A DNA stretch of 64,000 bases from Photobacterium sanctipauli (GTDB lineage Bacteria; Pseudomonadota; Gammaproteobacteria; Enterobacterales; Vibrionaceae). The translations under genes and the position numbers were made by a program. Shown here in pieces: positions 20,210-29,397 of this stretch. Location of the stretch: contig NZ_PYMA01000008.1 of NCBI RefSeq assembly GCF_003026495.1, positions 62,001 through 126,000 on the forward strand, given 5' to 3'. A model generated the notes under the pieces. It ran no database searches. It saw only the letters and a list, made by a program, of their open reading frames with translations, and was not told the DNA's origin. Each line of letters starts with the position of its first letter. Position 1 is the first letter of the stretch.

Positions 20210-21547
20210 TTAGCAATTATCCTTAACAGCCTGGGCAATATCCAGTGCTGACGCCTTTACAAGCTCGGCATCTTCACCTTCTACCATTACGCGGATCAAC
20301 GGCTCGGTGCCCGATTTACGCAATAGTACACGCCCCTTCTCACCCAGTTTAGCCTCTGCAGCCGCTTGTGCCGACAAAACTGCATCAGATTCCAATGGGT
20401 TAGAATCACCAGCAAAACGTACGTTCTCCAGTACCTGCGGGTACATGGTCATGCCGTCAGCCAGCTCTTTCAATGTCATCTTGCTACCAACAATCGATGC
20501 CATCACCTGCAGGCCAGCCACGATACCGTCACCGGTGGTCACCTTGTCAAGCAGGATAACGTGGCCCGAGTTCTCGGCACCAATTAGCCAATCGTGCTTT
20601 TTCAGCTCTTCCATTACGTAGCGATCGCCCACTTTGGCGCGCACGAATGGAATACCCAGGTTCTTCAGCGCATTCTCCATACCCAGGTTGGTCATCAGGG
20701 TACCGACGACACCGCCTTTCAGTTCGCCACGGCGCAGGGCATCGCGGGCAATGATGTAAGCGATCTGATCGCCATCAATCTTGTTGCCTTCCTCGTCAAC
20801 CATGATCACACGGTCGCCGTCACCGTCTAGGGCAATACCGAAGTCGGCTTTCTCTTCCAACACTTTCGCCTGTAGCGCGGCAACGTCGGTGGCACCCACT
20901 TTATCATTGATGTTGGTACCGTTTGGCTCGCAACCGATAGTGATCACCTCAGCGCCAAGTTCTTTAAATACATTAGGCGCGATGTGGTAAGTTGCGCCGT
21001 GGGCACAGTCAACCACGATCTTGTAGCCAGCCAGATCATACTTCGACGGGAATGTGCCTTTACAGAATTCAATGTAGCGGCCAGCGGCATCTTCGATGCG
21101 GTACGCTTTACCCAGCATGGCCGACTCAACGCATGTCAGCGGCTTTTCCATTTCAGCTTCAATCGCCAGTTCCACTTCGTCCGGCAGCTTGGTACCTTCT
21201 GCTGAGAAGAACTTGATACCGTTATCGTAGTAAGGGTTGTGCGAGGCTGAAATCACAATGCCCGCTTCAGCACGGAACGTACGGGTAAGGTACGCAACAG
21301 CCGGGGTTGGCATCGGGCCGGTGAATGCCGCCTTAAGCCCCGCAGCCGCCAAGCCTGCCTCAAGTGCCGATTCCAGCATGTAGCCTGAAATACGGGTATC
21401 TTTACCGATGATGACTTTCTTCGTACCCTGCTGGGAAAGCACACGGCCAGCCGCCCAACCCAGCTTTAAAACAAAATCAGGGGTGATTGGTGCTTTGCCA
21501 ACTAAACCACGTACGCCATCGGTACCAAAGAACTTACGTTCAGCCAT
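20210..21547 (-). CDS. glmM: Phosphoglucosamine mutase
   Basis: GlmM converts glucosamine-6-phosphate to glucosamine-1-phosphate for UDP-GlcNAc and so for peptidoglycan and LPS. It is 445 aa. The phosphoserine loop is ISASHNP with S102; the metal loop DGDGDR and the phosphate-binding [15 protein letters not shown] are intact. It follows folP after 60 nt, the usual order. Confidence 0.98.
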   Translation of the reverse strand: MAERKFFGTDGVRGLVGKAPITPDFVLKLGWAAGRVLSQQGTKKVIIGKDTRISGYMLESALEAGLAAAGLKAAFTGPMPTPAVAYLTRTFRAEAGIVISASHNPYYDNGIKFFSAEGTKLPDEVELAIEAEMEKPLTCVESAMLGKAYRIEDAAGRYIEFCKGTFPSKYDLAGYKIVVDCAHGATYHIAPNVFKELGAEVITIGCEPNGTNINDKVGATDVAALQAKVLEEKADFGIALDGDGDRVIMVDEEGNKIDGDQIAYIIARDALRRGELKGGVVGTLMTNLGMENALKNLGIPFVRAKVGDRYVMEELKKHDWLIGAENSGHVILLDKVTTGDGIVAGLQVMASIVGSKMTLKELADGMTMYPQVLENVRFAGDSNPLESDAVLSAQAAAEAKLGEKGRVLLRKSGTEPLIRVMVEGEDAELVKASALDIAQAVKDNC

Positions 21548-21607
21548 TATTCGCTCCTAGCAAATTTCTATTCATTCTATTTATTCCTACCACCAGTGAG
21601 TAGCCAC

Positions 21608-22438
21608 TTACTGCTGGGATAGGGTCATCTCGCACACCTTAAGCACATCGACGGTTTCTTTGGCGTCATGTACCCGAATAATCTGTGCGCCTTTCATTGC
21701 GGCAATGGCAGCGCAAGCAAGGCTACCGGCAAGACACTCTGCAGGTTGTTTATTTAACAATTTAAAGATCATCGATTTGCGCGACATCCCCACAAGAAGC
21801 GGGAGCCCGAAACGATGAAACTCATCCAAATGTGCAAGCAATTGGTAATTATGTTCTATTGTTTTGCCAAAACCATAGCCGGGGTCAAGCAGAAGTTGTT
21901 CACGCTGAATACCGACACTCTCACAGGCGGCAACCCGCTCTGCAAGGAAATCGCCAACGTCTGCAATCACATCCTTATAGCTTGGCTGGGCCTGCATTGT
22001 ACGCGGTTGGCCTTGCATATGCATCAAGCAAATAGGCACCCCGGCATCAGCCGCGGCCTGCAACGCCCCTGCTTCCTGCAATGCACGAACATCGTTAATT
22101 AAATCGGCACCGGCTTGAACCGCCTCGGTCATGACCTGTGCCTTGCTGGTATCAATAGAAATCCAGCAGTCAAAACGGGTTCGGATAGCCTCAATAACGG
22201 GGATCACCCGCTCTAACTCCTGTGCCAGCGCAACGTCGGCAGCACCAGGGCGGGTCGACTCACCGCCGATATCAATAATACTGGTGCCAGCATTGAGCAT
22301 ACTTTCAACATGGAAGAGTGCATTATCCAGGTGGTTGAACTTGCCACCGTCAGAAAAAGAGTCTGGGGTAACGTTCAAAATCCCCATGGTGTGGGGACGG
22401 GACAAATCAAGGGTTTTATCCTTGCTGGTCAGTATCAC
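21608..22438 (-). CDS. folP: Dihydropteroate synthase
   Basis: FolP condenses p-aminobenzoate with the pterin diphosphate in folate synthesis and is the sulfonamide target. It is 276 aa, with the signatures MGILNVTPDSFSDGG, DIGGESTRPGA and VGMSRKSM intact. It lies between ftsH and glmM. The ftsH terminator and an inverted repeat lie before it, so it probably has its own promoter. Confidence 0.97.
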   Translation of the reverse strand: MILTSKDKTLDLSRPHTMGILNVTPDSFSDGGKFNHLDNALFHVESMLNAGTSIIDIGGESTRPGAADVALAQELERVIPVIEAIRTRFDCWISIDTSKAQVMTEAVQAGADLINDVRALQEAGALQAAADAGVPICLMHMQGQPRTMQAQPSYKDVIADVGDFLAERVAACESVGIQREQLLLDPGYGFGKTIEHNYQLLAHLDEFHRFGLPLLVGMSRKSMIFKLLNKQPAECLAGSLACAAIAAMKGAQIIRVHDAKETVDVLKVCEMTLSQQ

Positions 22439-22550
22439 AGCGTGCTCCTAATTATTCCCTTTTAGCTATCGCGACAATCTAGCATATTCCTGTCAGAGCC
22501 ATGACAGCAAATAAGAAAATTCCAATAGCTCATTTGATAAATAAGTGTTG

Positions 22551-22619
22551 TACCAATCCCATTAACTATCTGGTCAGAGTTAACCTGCAAAAAAGATTAG
22601 ATAATGAATGGGGTTGGTA
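22551..22619. repeat. Imperfect inverted repeat between ftsH and folP
   Basis: TACCAATCCCATTA (22551-22564) is mirrored by AATGGGGTTGGTA (22607-22619) with one mismatch, around a 42-nt middle. It looks like a small dispersed palindromic (REP/MITE-like) element, but only one copy is present in the window. Confidence 0.4.
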
Positions 22620-22634
22620 TTATCACCGACCGGT

Positions 22635-22664
22635 AATAAAAAACCCCAGCCAAGGCTGGGGTTT
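22635..22664 (-). terminator. Intrinsic terminator after ftsH
   Basis: AAACCCCAGCC / GGCTGGGGTTT, 11-bp arms with a two-base centre, are followed by U on the minus strand. It lies 20 nt after the ftsH stop. Confidence 0.9.
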
Positions 22665-22683
22665 ATAGTTTCATCGAAGAGGA

Positions 22684-24663
22684 TTAAGCCTGAGGCTTGG
22701 TATCGTCTTCTTTATTCTGTACTGGCTGTGACTCCGGTGATTGCTCAGGAGACGCTGGCGCTTCCTCAGTTTTCTCTTCCGGTGCTTCAGCAGCTGGTGC
22801 AGCCGCAGTCTCTTCTGCAGGCTTCATGGTGTCGTCTTCGTTACCCCAGCCTTTCGGCGCACGGATAACTGACTTACGCTCCATCAGATCATCAATCTGA
22901 CCAGCATCGATAGTTTCGTACTTCATCAGCGCATCTTTCATCGCATGCATGATATCCATGTTTTGCTCTAGGATTTCACGTGCTCGCTCGTAGTTGCGAT
23001 CGATAATAGCGCGAACTTCGTTATCGATAAGCTTAGCGGTGTCATCCGACATGTGCTTGCTTTGCGTCACTGAACGACCAAGGAATACCTCACCTTCGTC
23101 TTCTGCGTACAGCAATGGACCAAGCTTGTCAGAGAAGCCCCACTGGGTCACCATCTTACGGGCGATGTCTGTCGCACGCTCGATATCGTTCGATGCACCC
23201 GTTGATACCTTATCCACACCGTAGATCAGCTCTTCAGCCAGACGACCGCCGTATAGGCTAGAGATCATTGACTCAAGGAACTCACGTGAGTGGCTAACAC
23301 GGTCTTGCTCAGGTAGGTACATGGTTACACCCAACGCGCGACCGCGTGGAATGATAGATACCTTATAAACAGGATCGTGATCCGGTACGAGGCGACCGAT
23401 GATGGCGTGGCCAGCTTCGTGGTAAGCCGTTGACTCTTTCTGATCTTCAGACATCACCATCGACTTACGCTCTGCGCCCATCATGATTTTGTCTTTCGCC
23501 AGTTCGAATTCAACCATGGATACGGTGCGCTTGTTACCGCGCGCTGCAAACAGTGCCGCTTCGTTAACTAGGTTAGCCAAGTCAGCACCCGAGAAACCCG
23601 GCGTACCACGAGCAATCAGCTCAGGCTTCACGTCACCGTCTAGCGGTACCTTACGCATGTGTACTTTCAGGATCTGCTCACGACCACGTACATCCGGTAG
23701 ACCAACCACAACCTGACGGTCGAAACGACCAGGACGTAGTAGGGCTGGGTCAAGTACGTCAGGACGGTTAGTTGCCGCGATAACGATGATACCTTCGTTA
23801 CCTTCGAAACCATCCATCTCAACTAGCATCTGGTTAAGGGTTTGCTCACGTTCATCGTGACCACCACCTACACCCGCGCCACGCTGACGACCGACAGCAT
23901 CGATCTCATCGATAAAGATGATACAAGGAGCAGCTTTCTTTGCTTGGTCGAACATGTCACGGACACGGGATGCACCCACACCAACAAACATTTCAACAAA
24001 GTCAGAACCCGAAATGGTAAAGAATGGTACTTTCGCTTCACCGGCAATGGCTTTCGCAAGTAGCGTTTTACCCGTACCAGGAGGACCAACCATCAACACA
24101 CCCGTAGGGATCTTACCGCCCAGTTTCTGGAAACGGCTTGGATCACGTAGGTAGTCAACCAATTCTTTTACGTCTTCTTTTGCTTCATCACAACCTGCCA
24201 CGTCGGCAAACGTTGTTTTGATTTGGTCTTCGCTCATCATTCGAGCTTTGGACTTACCGAACGACATGGCACCCTTGCCACCGCCGCCCTGCATTTGGCG
24301 CATAAAGAAGATCCAGACACCAATCAGCAATAGCATTGGGAACCACGATATGAAGATGGAAGCCAGCAGGCTTGGTTCTTCAGGCGGTGTGCCCATTACT
24401 TTTACGTTAGCGTTAATTAGGTCGTCTAACAGCTTTTGGTCGTTATAGACAGGTAGATAAGTGACGTATCGCGTGTTATCACGTTTGTATACGGTAATCT
24501 CACGATCATTGAATCGTACTTCCCTTATCTGATCCTGACCGATTTCACGGACAAAGGTTGTATAGTCGACTTGACGGCCAGCACTATCACCAGGACCGAA
24601 GCTCTGAAATACAGACATCAGAACCACAGCGATGACCAACCATAAAATCAAGTTTTTTGCCAT
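22684..24663 (-). CDS. ftsH: ATP-dependent zinc metalloprotease FtsH
   Basis: FtsH is the membrane-bound AAA+ protease that degrades misfolded membrane proteins and regulators such as LpxC and sigma-32. It is 659 aa from ATG at 24663 (MAKNLILWL); an in-frame TTG three codons earlier was rejected. Two membrane segments (about 5-22 and 100-121) flank a periplasmic loop. Walker A is GPPGTGKT (193-200) and the zinc site HEAGH (415-419). The C-terminal tail is Glu/Pro/Ala-rich. It lies 49 nt after rlmE. Confidence 0.98.
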   Translation of the reverse strand: MAKNLILWLVIAVVLMSVFQSFGPGDSAGRQVDYTTFVREIGQDQIREVRFNDREITVYKRDNTRYVTYLPVYNDQKLLDDLINANVKVMGTPPEEPSLLASIFISWFPMLLLIGVWIFFMRQMQGGGGKGAMSFGKSKARMMSEDQIKTTFADVAGCDEAKEDVKELVDYLRDPSRFQKLGGKIPTGVLMVGPPGTGKTLLAKAIAGEAKVPFFTISGSDFVEMFVGVGASRVRDMFDQAKKAAPCIIFIDEIDAVGRQRGAGVGGGHDEREQTLNQMLVEMDGFEGNEGIIVIAATNRPDVLDPALLRPGRFDRQVVVGLPDVRGREQILKVHMRKVPLDGDVKPELIARGTPGFSGADLANLVNEAALFAARGNKRTVSMVEFELAKDKIMMGAERKSMVMSEDQKESTAYHEAGHAIIGRLVPDHDPVYKVSIIPRGRALGVTMYLPEQDRVSHSREFLESMISSLYGGRLAEELIYGVDKVSTGASNDIERATDIARKMVTQWGFSDKLGPLLYAEDEGEVFLGRSVTQSKHMSDDTAKLIDNEVRAIIDRNYERAREILEQNMDIMHAMKDALMKYETIDAGQIDDLMERKSVIRAPKGWGNEDDTMKPAEETAAAPAAEAPEEKTEEAPASPEQSPESQPVQNKEDDTKPQA

Positions 24664-24712
24664 GTCACTCAAGGTGTTAACCCCGCGATAACTAATAGAT
24701 GAATTTAGGGTA

Positions 24713-25342
24713 CTACAGTTTATAGCCTGTAGCTACAATATATACCTCACGAGAGCGATCTCGTGACGAGTCCGGTTTACGAATTTTGACAACTTTGAAC
24801 ATACTGCGCACTTCTGCCAAGTACTGGTCAAAGCCTTCGCCTTGGAAAACTTTTACCGCAAAGCTGCCGTTTGGTGCAAGTACTTGCCTACACATATCTA
24901 ATGCTAGTTCAACAAGATACATTGCTCTAGGCTGATCTGAAGCCAAGTTGCCACTCATGTTAGGCGCCATATCCGAAAGGACGACATCTACCATGTCTGG
25001 CTGAATGCGCTCAAGCAGCGCGTCTAGTACCGCTTCCTCACGGAAATCCCCTTGCAGGAAACTCACACCAGGTAGCGAATCCATCGGCAAGATGTCACAG
25101 GCGATAACTTGCCCGTCATCACCGACAACCTCAGCAGCATATTGTGACCAACCACCAGGTGCAGCACCCAGATCAACTACGGTCATGCCAGGTTTCAGTA
25201 ATTTATCTTTATTTTGGATTTCTTCAATTTTGAAGATGGCACGAGAGCGATAACCTTTTTTTTGCGCCTCTAGAACATATTTATCATCAAAATGCTCTTT
25301 CAGCCAACGGCCTGAGCTGGCCGAATGCTTTTTTTTACTCAT
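24713..25342 (-). CDS. rlmE: 23S rRNA 2'-O-ribose methyltransferase E
   Basis: RlmE methylates U2552 in the A-loop of 23S rRNA. It is 209 aa, with the SAM motif [13 protein letters not shown] and catalytic residues K38, D124 and K164 in the expected places. It is divergent from yhbY and followed by ftsH, as in E. coli. Confidence 0.97.
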   Translation of the reverse strand: MSKKKHSASSGRWLKEHFDDKYVLEAQKKGYRSRAIFKIEEIQNKDKLLKPGMTVVDLGAAPGGWSQYAAEVVGDDGQVIACDILPMDSLPGVSFLQGDFREEAVLDALLERIQPDMVDVVLSDMAPNMSGNLASDQPRAMYLVELALDMCRQVLAPNGSFAVKVFQGEGFDQYLAEVRSMFKVVKIRKPDSSRDRSREVYIVATGYKL

Positions 25343-25481
25343 GATTTACCTAATGAGTTTGGGTACTTATCAAGTATACTCAGCGACAAATTCGCTGGCG
25401 TATACTAAACAAATTAGTCTTCTAGACTATATGGCGTTAGAATACCCTGTTTTCAACCCTAATATACAAAATAGAGTCGAC

Positions 25482-25778
25482 ATGAATCTAAGCACCAAAC
25501 AGAAGCAACACCTGAAGGGTCTTGCTCACAACCTAAAACCTGTTGTCCTTATGGGTGCAAACGGCCTTACTGAAGCGGTTCTGGCTGAAATCGAACTGGC
25601 ACTTAACCACCATGAGCTTATCAAGGTTAAAGTTGCTTCAGAAGATCGTGAGACCAAAGTTTTGATCGTTGACGCGATTGTCCGCGAAACCAAAGCTGAA
25701 AAAGTTCAGGTTATTGGTAAGACATTGGTTCTTTACCGTCAGAGCGAAGAGCGCAAAATCGAGCTTCCTCGCAAATAA
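25482..25778 (+). CDS. yhbY: Ribosome assembly RNA-binding protein YhbY (CRM domain)
   Basis: YhbY is a single CRM-domain protein that associates with pre-50S particles. It is 98 aa from ATG at 25482 (MNLSTKQKQHLKGLAHNLKP), the family start; the frame is open upstream to 25341 but that part is not conserved. The CRM loop VVLMGANGLTEAV is intact. It stands alone, divergent from rlmE. Confidence 0.95.
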   Translation: MNLSTKQKQHLKGLAHNLKPVVLMGANGLTEAVLAEIELALNHHELIKVKVASEDRETKVLIVDAIVRETKAEKVQVIGKTLVLYRQSEERKIELPRK

Positions 25779-25804
25779 AAAAGGCCGCCGCTGCGGCCTT
25801 TTTT
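25777..25804. terminator. Bidirectional terminator between yhbY and greA
   Basis: GGCCGC / GCGGCC with a 4-nt loop flanked by A6 and T6 serves both convergent genes. Confidence 0.9.
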
Positions 25805-25869
25805 ATACGTTAATCATGGCATGGAATGCCGTGATTGATTGCAGTTAGTCACATTTATTAACAAAACTG

Positions 25870-26343
25870 TTAGATGTAAGCGACTTCTGCAATTTCAAAC
25901 TCACGCTGACCACCCGGTGTCGTGATAGTCACTTCGTCATCTTGCATTTTACCGATCAGGCCACGGGCAATCGGTGAGTTCACCGAAATACGACCCGCCT
26001 TGATATCAGCTTCGTCGTCACCCACGATCTGGTAAGTCTCTTCTTCTTCGGTATCAACGTCGATTAGCGTTACCGTCACACCAAAAATCACCTTGCCAGT
26101 GTTTTCCATCTTCGTTACGTCAATGACCTGAGCAACTGATAGCTTGTATTCGATATCGCGGATCTGCGCTTCACAGATACCCTGCTCTTCACGGGCAGCG
26201 TGATACTCTGCGTTTTCCTTAAGGTCACCCAGTTCACGTGCTTCGCCAATCGCCTGCGAAATAATCGGGCGACGCTTCATCAATACATCTAATTCTTCGC
26301 GCAGCAGCTTCTCGCCGCGAACCGTCATTGGAATCTTATCCAT
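25870..26343 (-). CDS. greA: Transcription elongation factor GreA
   Basis: GreA rescues backtracked RNA polymerase by stimulating transcript cleavage. It is 157 aa. The coiled-coil tip has the acidic pair in [12 protein letters not shown] (D40, E43). The leader contains an intrinsic terminator 48 nt upstream of the start, noted separately. Confidence 0.97.
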   Translation of the reverse strand: MDKIPMTVRGEKLLREELDVLMKRRPIISQAIGEARELGDLKENAEYHAAREEQGICEAQIRDIEYKLSVAQVIDVTKMENTGKVIFGVTVTLIDVDTEEEETYQIVGDDEADIKAGRISVNSPIARGLIGKMQDDEVTITTPGGQREFEIAEVAYI

Positions 26344-26390
26344 AAATTTACTTACCTCAACGCCCCCAATAGCGATAGCTATATAAAGGC

Positions 26391-26423
26391 AAAAAAAAGC
26401 CAGCCCGGTACCAATACCGAACT
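26391..26423 (-). terminator. Intrinsic terminator inside the greA leader
   Basis: In the minus-strand RNA AGTTCGGTA pairs with TACCGGGCT (nine pairs, two G-U) around a TTGG loop, followed by GGC and eight U. It lies upstream of greA, so it should stop part of the greA transcripts and could release a short leader RNA, like GraL of E. coli. Confidence 0.65.
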
Positions 26424-26640
26424 CACCGATTATTAATAGGGAACCTAATCATTCTAAACAAAGATTCGCCGCAGGTCACCTGCGATTCAACTTCATGCCT
26501 CGCAGTCCTAAACGATCGCAACAAAGAAAAAAGTTGCCTCCATCACAAAGTAACGGGCTCTGATAATTAATCACTTTTTAAAAAAAATCTAAATGCAAGC
26601 CATTTCCGATAAAAATAGAACCCTTTAGTGTAAACGTAAC

Positions 26641-26684
26641 CACTTAATAATTAAGTGAAAAACAATCACTTACAAGAAAGTGAT
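26641..26684. promoter_or_regulatory. Tandem inverted repeats upstream of the first porin
   Basis: CACTTAAT-A-ATTAAGTG (26641-26657) is followed by ATCACTT-N6-AAGTGAT (26665-26684). Both carry the CACTT/AAGTG half-site, and AATCACTT also occurs near 26569. They lie about 125-165 bp before the porin ATG, so they are probably a regulator binding site. The rest of the 464-bp gap holds the greA leader and AT-rich sequence without an ORF. Confidence 0.5.
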
Positions 26685-26807
26685 AACGTTTTCACCGATC
26701 TTTTAATTTCATTTTACTACCACCCTGCCTGCCAACTTGCGTACAAAGAACCCGTGCTTTTAAACCCATAAAAAGCAACCAATAACGACCTTACAAAGGA
26801 TCAGACA

Positions 26808-27797
26808 ATGAACAAAAAACTATTAGCTATTGCACTTTCAGCAGCAGCGCTTTCAAGTACGGCAACAGCAGCAGAAATCTACTCAGACGACACTTACAGC
26901 CTATCAATGGGCGGCCGTTTCGACGCACGTGCAGTATTCAATACTGACGCACCAGAAGGTGAGTCAAGCGCTATCGACCGTACCCGTATCCGTCTTAACC
27001 TTGGCGGTAACATGCAGCTAACCGACAACCTATACGGTATCGGTTTCTGGGAAGGTGAGATGACCAGTGCAGGTGATCAGGGTGACAACGGTAACGTAAA
27101 CAACCGTTTCGCTTACGCGGGTATCGGCGGTGATTTCGGTCGCGTGGTATTCGGTAAGTCGCACGGCGCCCTAGGCATGCTAACGGATACAACTGATATC
27201 CTGCACTTCCACGGTAACGAAGTGGGCGGCAAGATTGCAGCCGGTGACCGTACAGGCAGCAACCTATCTTACCTGGGTTCTTTCGAAGTAGGCGGTAACA
27301 ACCTAGTTCTTCGAGCCAACTACGCATTTGATATCGCAACGCAAGATACGACATCGTCAAATAGCGAAGGTTACTCTGTTGGTGCCATGTACAACATGGA
27401 AATGGGCCTAGGCTTTGGTATCGGCCACGCAGAACAAAACCGTGTTGATGATGAAAAGCAAACTCAAAGCTTCGCTTCTATTACCTACCAAACTGGCGGC
27501 CTATACCTAGCAGGTCTTTACCAAGACTCTAGCAACTTCCGTGACTTTGCAGGCCAAGAAGTTGAAGAAAGTACTGGTTACGAGCTAACCGCCGCTTACA
27601 CTATCGACAAGCTACGTATTGCAGCAACGCACAACTACCTTGAAGATACAGAGCGTAACCTTGACGTTAAAGACATGGTTGCAGTAGAAGCGGCTTACTA
27701 CTTCAAGCCTAACTTCCGCGTATTCACTTCTTACAAGTTCGAAGGTATCGAAGGTAAGAGCGACCAGGTAATGGTTGGTACCCGCTTCCTATTCTAG
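26808..27797 (+). CDS. General porin, OmpU/OmpL-like (first of tandem pair)
   Basis: This is an outer-membrane trimeric porin for small hydrophilic solutes. It is 329 aa with a signal peptide cut after ATA (MNKKLLAIALSAAALSSTATA, mature AEIYSDDTYSL). Repeated amphipathic beta strands end in the C-terminal Phe (VGTRFLF) needed for BAM recognition. It is clearly paralogous to the next gene (GGRFDARAV, YGIGFWEGE, GIGGDFG, GNEVGGKIAAGDRT). Its own promoter region and terminator suggest separate control. Which of the Vibrionaceae OmpU/OmpL/OmpH names fits cannot be settled by eye. Confidence 0.9.
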   Translation: MNKKLLAIALSAAALSSTATAAEIYSDDTYSLSMGGRFDARAVFNTDAPEGESSAIDRTRIRLNLGGNMQLTDNLYGIGFWEGEMTSAGDQGDNGNVNNRFAYAGIGGDFGRVVFGKSHGALGMLTDTTDILHFHGNEVGGKIAAGDRTGSNLSYLGSFEVGGNNLVLRANYAFDIATQDTTSSNSEGYSVGAMYNMEMGLGFGIGHAEQNRVDDEKQTQSFASITYQTGGLYLAGLYQDSSNFRDFAGQEVEESTGYELTAAYTIDKLRIAATHNYLEDTERNLDVKDMVAVEAAYYFKPNFRVFTSYKFEGIEGKSDQVMVGTRFLF

Positions 27798-27825
27798 GAT
27801 TCTCCCCTACATTGAATGCTAATTT

Positions 27826-27852
27826 GCGCAGGCCACTGGCCTGCGCTTTTTT
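27826..27852 (+). terminator. Terminator after the first porin
   Basis: GCGCAGGCC / GGCCTGCGC with a 3-nt loop is followed by six T. Confidence 0.92.
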
Positions 27853-28067
27853 ATCCCTGCTAGATCCCTGCCGCCACCCTTGGTAAAAATCGGCAACCTC
27901 ACGCCAATGCCGTGCGATACCGTGAAAAGTCGAAAAACCCACCAAGCTCACATAAACCAGCAAGCATCAATCCAGCAAACATAAACCCACCAAACATAAC
28001 GTGTTTTACATCACAAAAATACACACACTTTCAATTTTTAAAATCACAAAAAAGCTAAAGAAAACCC

Positions 28068-28082
28068 TAAAACATACTAAAA
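28068..28082 (+). promoter_or_regulatory. ToxR-like box upstream of the second porin
   Basis: TAAAA-CATAC-TAAAA fits the ToxR direct-repeat pattern TNAAA-N5-TNAAA exactly, with another TAAAG copy at 28056-28060. It lies about 211-225 bp before the ATG. ToxR control of ompU-type porins is established in Vibrionaceae; this site is inferred. The remaining 495-bp gap is AT-rich and has no ORF with a ribosome binding site. Confidence 0.45.
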
Positions 28083-28292
28083 ACGAATACTTTCAGTGAA
28101 CTTTATTGATCACATGTAAGCCACTGATTAAATTGATAAACTATACCAATAAAGCCCACTAAAACCATTCACCCTGTCTTTTTTTAAGAACTTTTTACTA
28201 ACCCTCAACGCTTATAAGCAAGTAAAAAGAACACCATGCATTTAGCACAGTTATATATGCATACAACAAAATAATTCCAAAAGGATTCGACA

Positions 28293-29282
28293 ATGAACAA
28301 AAAACTGATTGCTCTAGCAGTAGCAGCAGCATCTATCTCTTCTGTAGCTACAGCTGCTGAAGTTTACTCTGACGAAACTTCAAGCCTAGCTGTTGGCGGT
28401 CGTTTTGAAGCTCGTGCAGTAATGGCGGACAACAACGAAGGCGACAGCAAAGTTTCTGACGCTACTCGTGTTCGTGTAAACATCGCTGGTAAAACAGACA
28501 TCACTGACACTATCTACGGTATCGGTTTCTGGGAAGGCGAATACACTGATGGTAACGAAGTTAACAACCGTCACCTAAACGCTGGTATCGGTGGTGACTT
28601 CGGTCAAATCCGTTACGGTAAAACTGACGGTTCTCTAGGTATGATCACTGACATGACTGATATCATGTCATACCACGGTAATGAAGCTGGTGGCAAAATT
28701 GCTGCAGCTGACCGTACTTCTAACAACCTAGCATATGTTGGTTCTTTCGACCTAGGTGGCGACAACCTAACAGTGAAAGCTAACTACGTATTTGCTGGTG
28801 AAAACGAAGACCTAAACGGTACTTACGATGTTGATGGTTACTCAGCTGGTGCTATCTACACACTAGACATGGGTCTAGCGTTCGGTGCTGGTTACGGTGA
28901 GCAAGACACAGAAGATCGTGATACTGCGAAGAATGCTTTTGCTGGTCTTTCTTACACTTACGGTGACTTCTACGTAGCGGGTCTATACCAAGACTCTCGT
29001 AACACTGATGCTGATAAAGTTCGTGGTTACGAATTTGCTGCAGCTTACACTTACGGTAACACCGTGTTCGTCGCAACTTACAACTACCTAGAAGATGCAG
29101 ACGCTTCATCTAACGAAGCTCTAGCTGACTCTATCGCAGTTGACGCAACTCACTACTTCAATAAGAACTTCCGTGCTTACGCATCTTACAAGTTCAACAA
29201 CCTAAGCACTTCTGATGCAGGCGCTGCAACTCGTGCAGACACTTCTGACGAGTTCGTACTAGGTGCACGTTACGACTTCTAA
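28293..29282 (+). CDS. Major porin, OmpU/OmpL-like (second of tandem pair)
   Basis: This is an outer-membrane porin of 329 aa, the same length as its neighbour. The signal peptide is MNKKLIALAVAAASISSVATA and the mature protein starts AEVYSDETSSL. It ends in LGARYDF, a terminal-Phe beta strand. Codon use is extremely biased to the preferred set (GGT, GCT, AAC, GAC), more so than the first porin, which marks it as the abundant one. AAGGA lies 7 nt before the ATG, and a strong terminator follows. Confidence 0.92.
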   Translation: MNKKLIALAVAAASISSVATAAEVYSDETSSLAVGGRFEARAVMADNNEGDSKVSDATRVRVNIAGKTDITDTIYGIGFWEGEYTDGNEVNNRHLNAGIGGDFGQIRYGKTDGSLGMITDMTDIMSYHGNEAGGKIAAADRTSNNLAYVGSFDLGGDNLTVKANYVFAGENEDLNGTYDVDGYSAGAIYTLDMGLAFGAGYGEQDTEDRDTAKNAFAGLSYTYGDFYVAGLYQDSRNTDADKVRGYEFAAAYTYGNTVFVATYNYLEDADASSNEALADSIAVDATHYFNKNFRAYASYKFNNLSTSDAGAATRADTSDEFVLGARYDF

Positions 29283-29318
29283 TCCCGTTTGGATTAAAAG
29301 CGTTACGCACAAATAAAG

Positions 29319-29346
29319 ATGCAGGCCTTCGGGTCTGCATTTTTTT
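29319..29346 (+). terminator. Terminator after the second porin
   Basis: ATGCAGGCC / GGTCTGCAT with a TTCG loop and one G-U pair is followed by six T. Confidence 0.9.
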
Positions 29347-29397
29347 GTTCTATGATGAGGGCTATCCCCAAACCGCCTAACCCGATACAGGTTTGCC

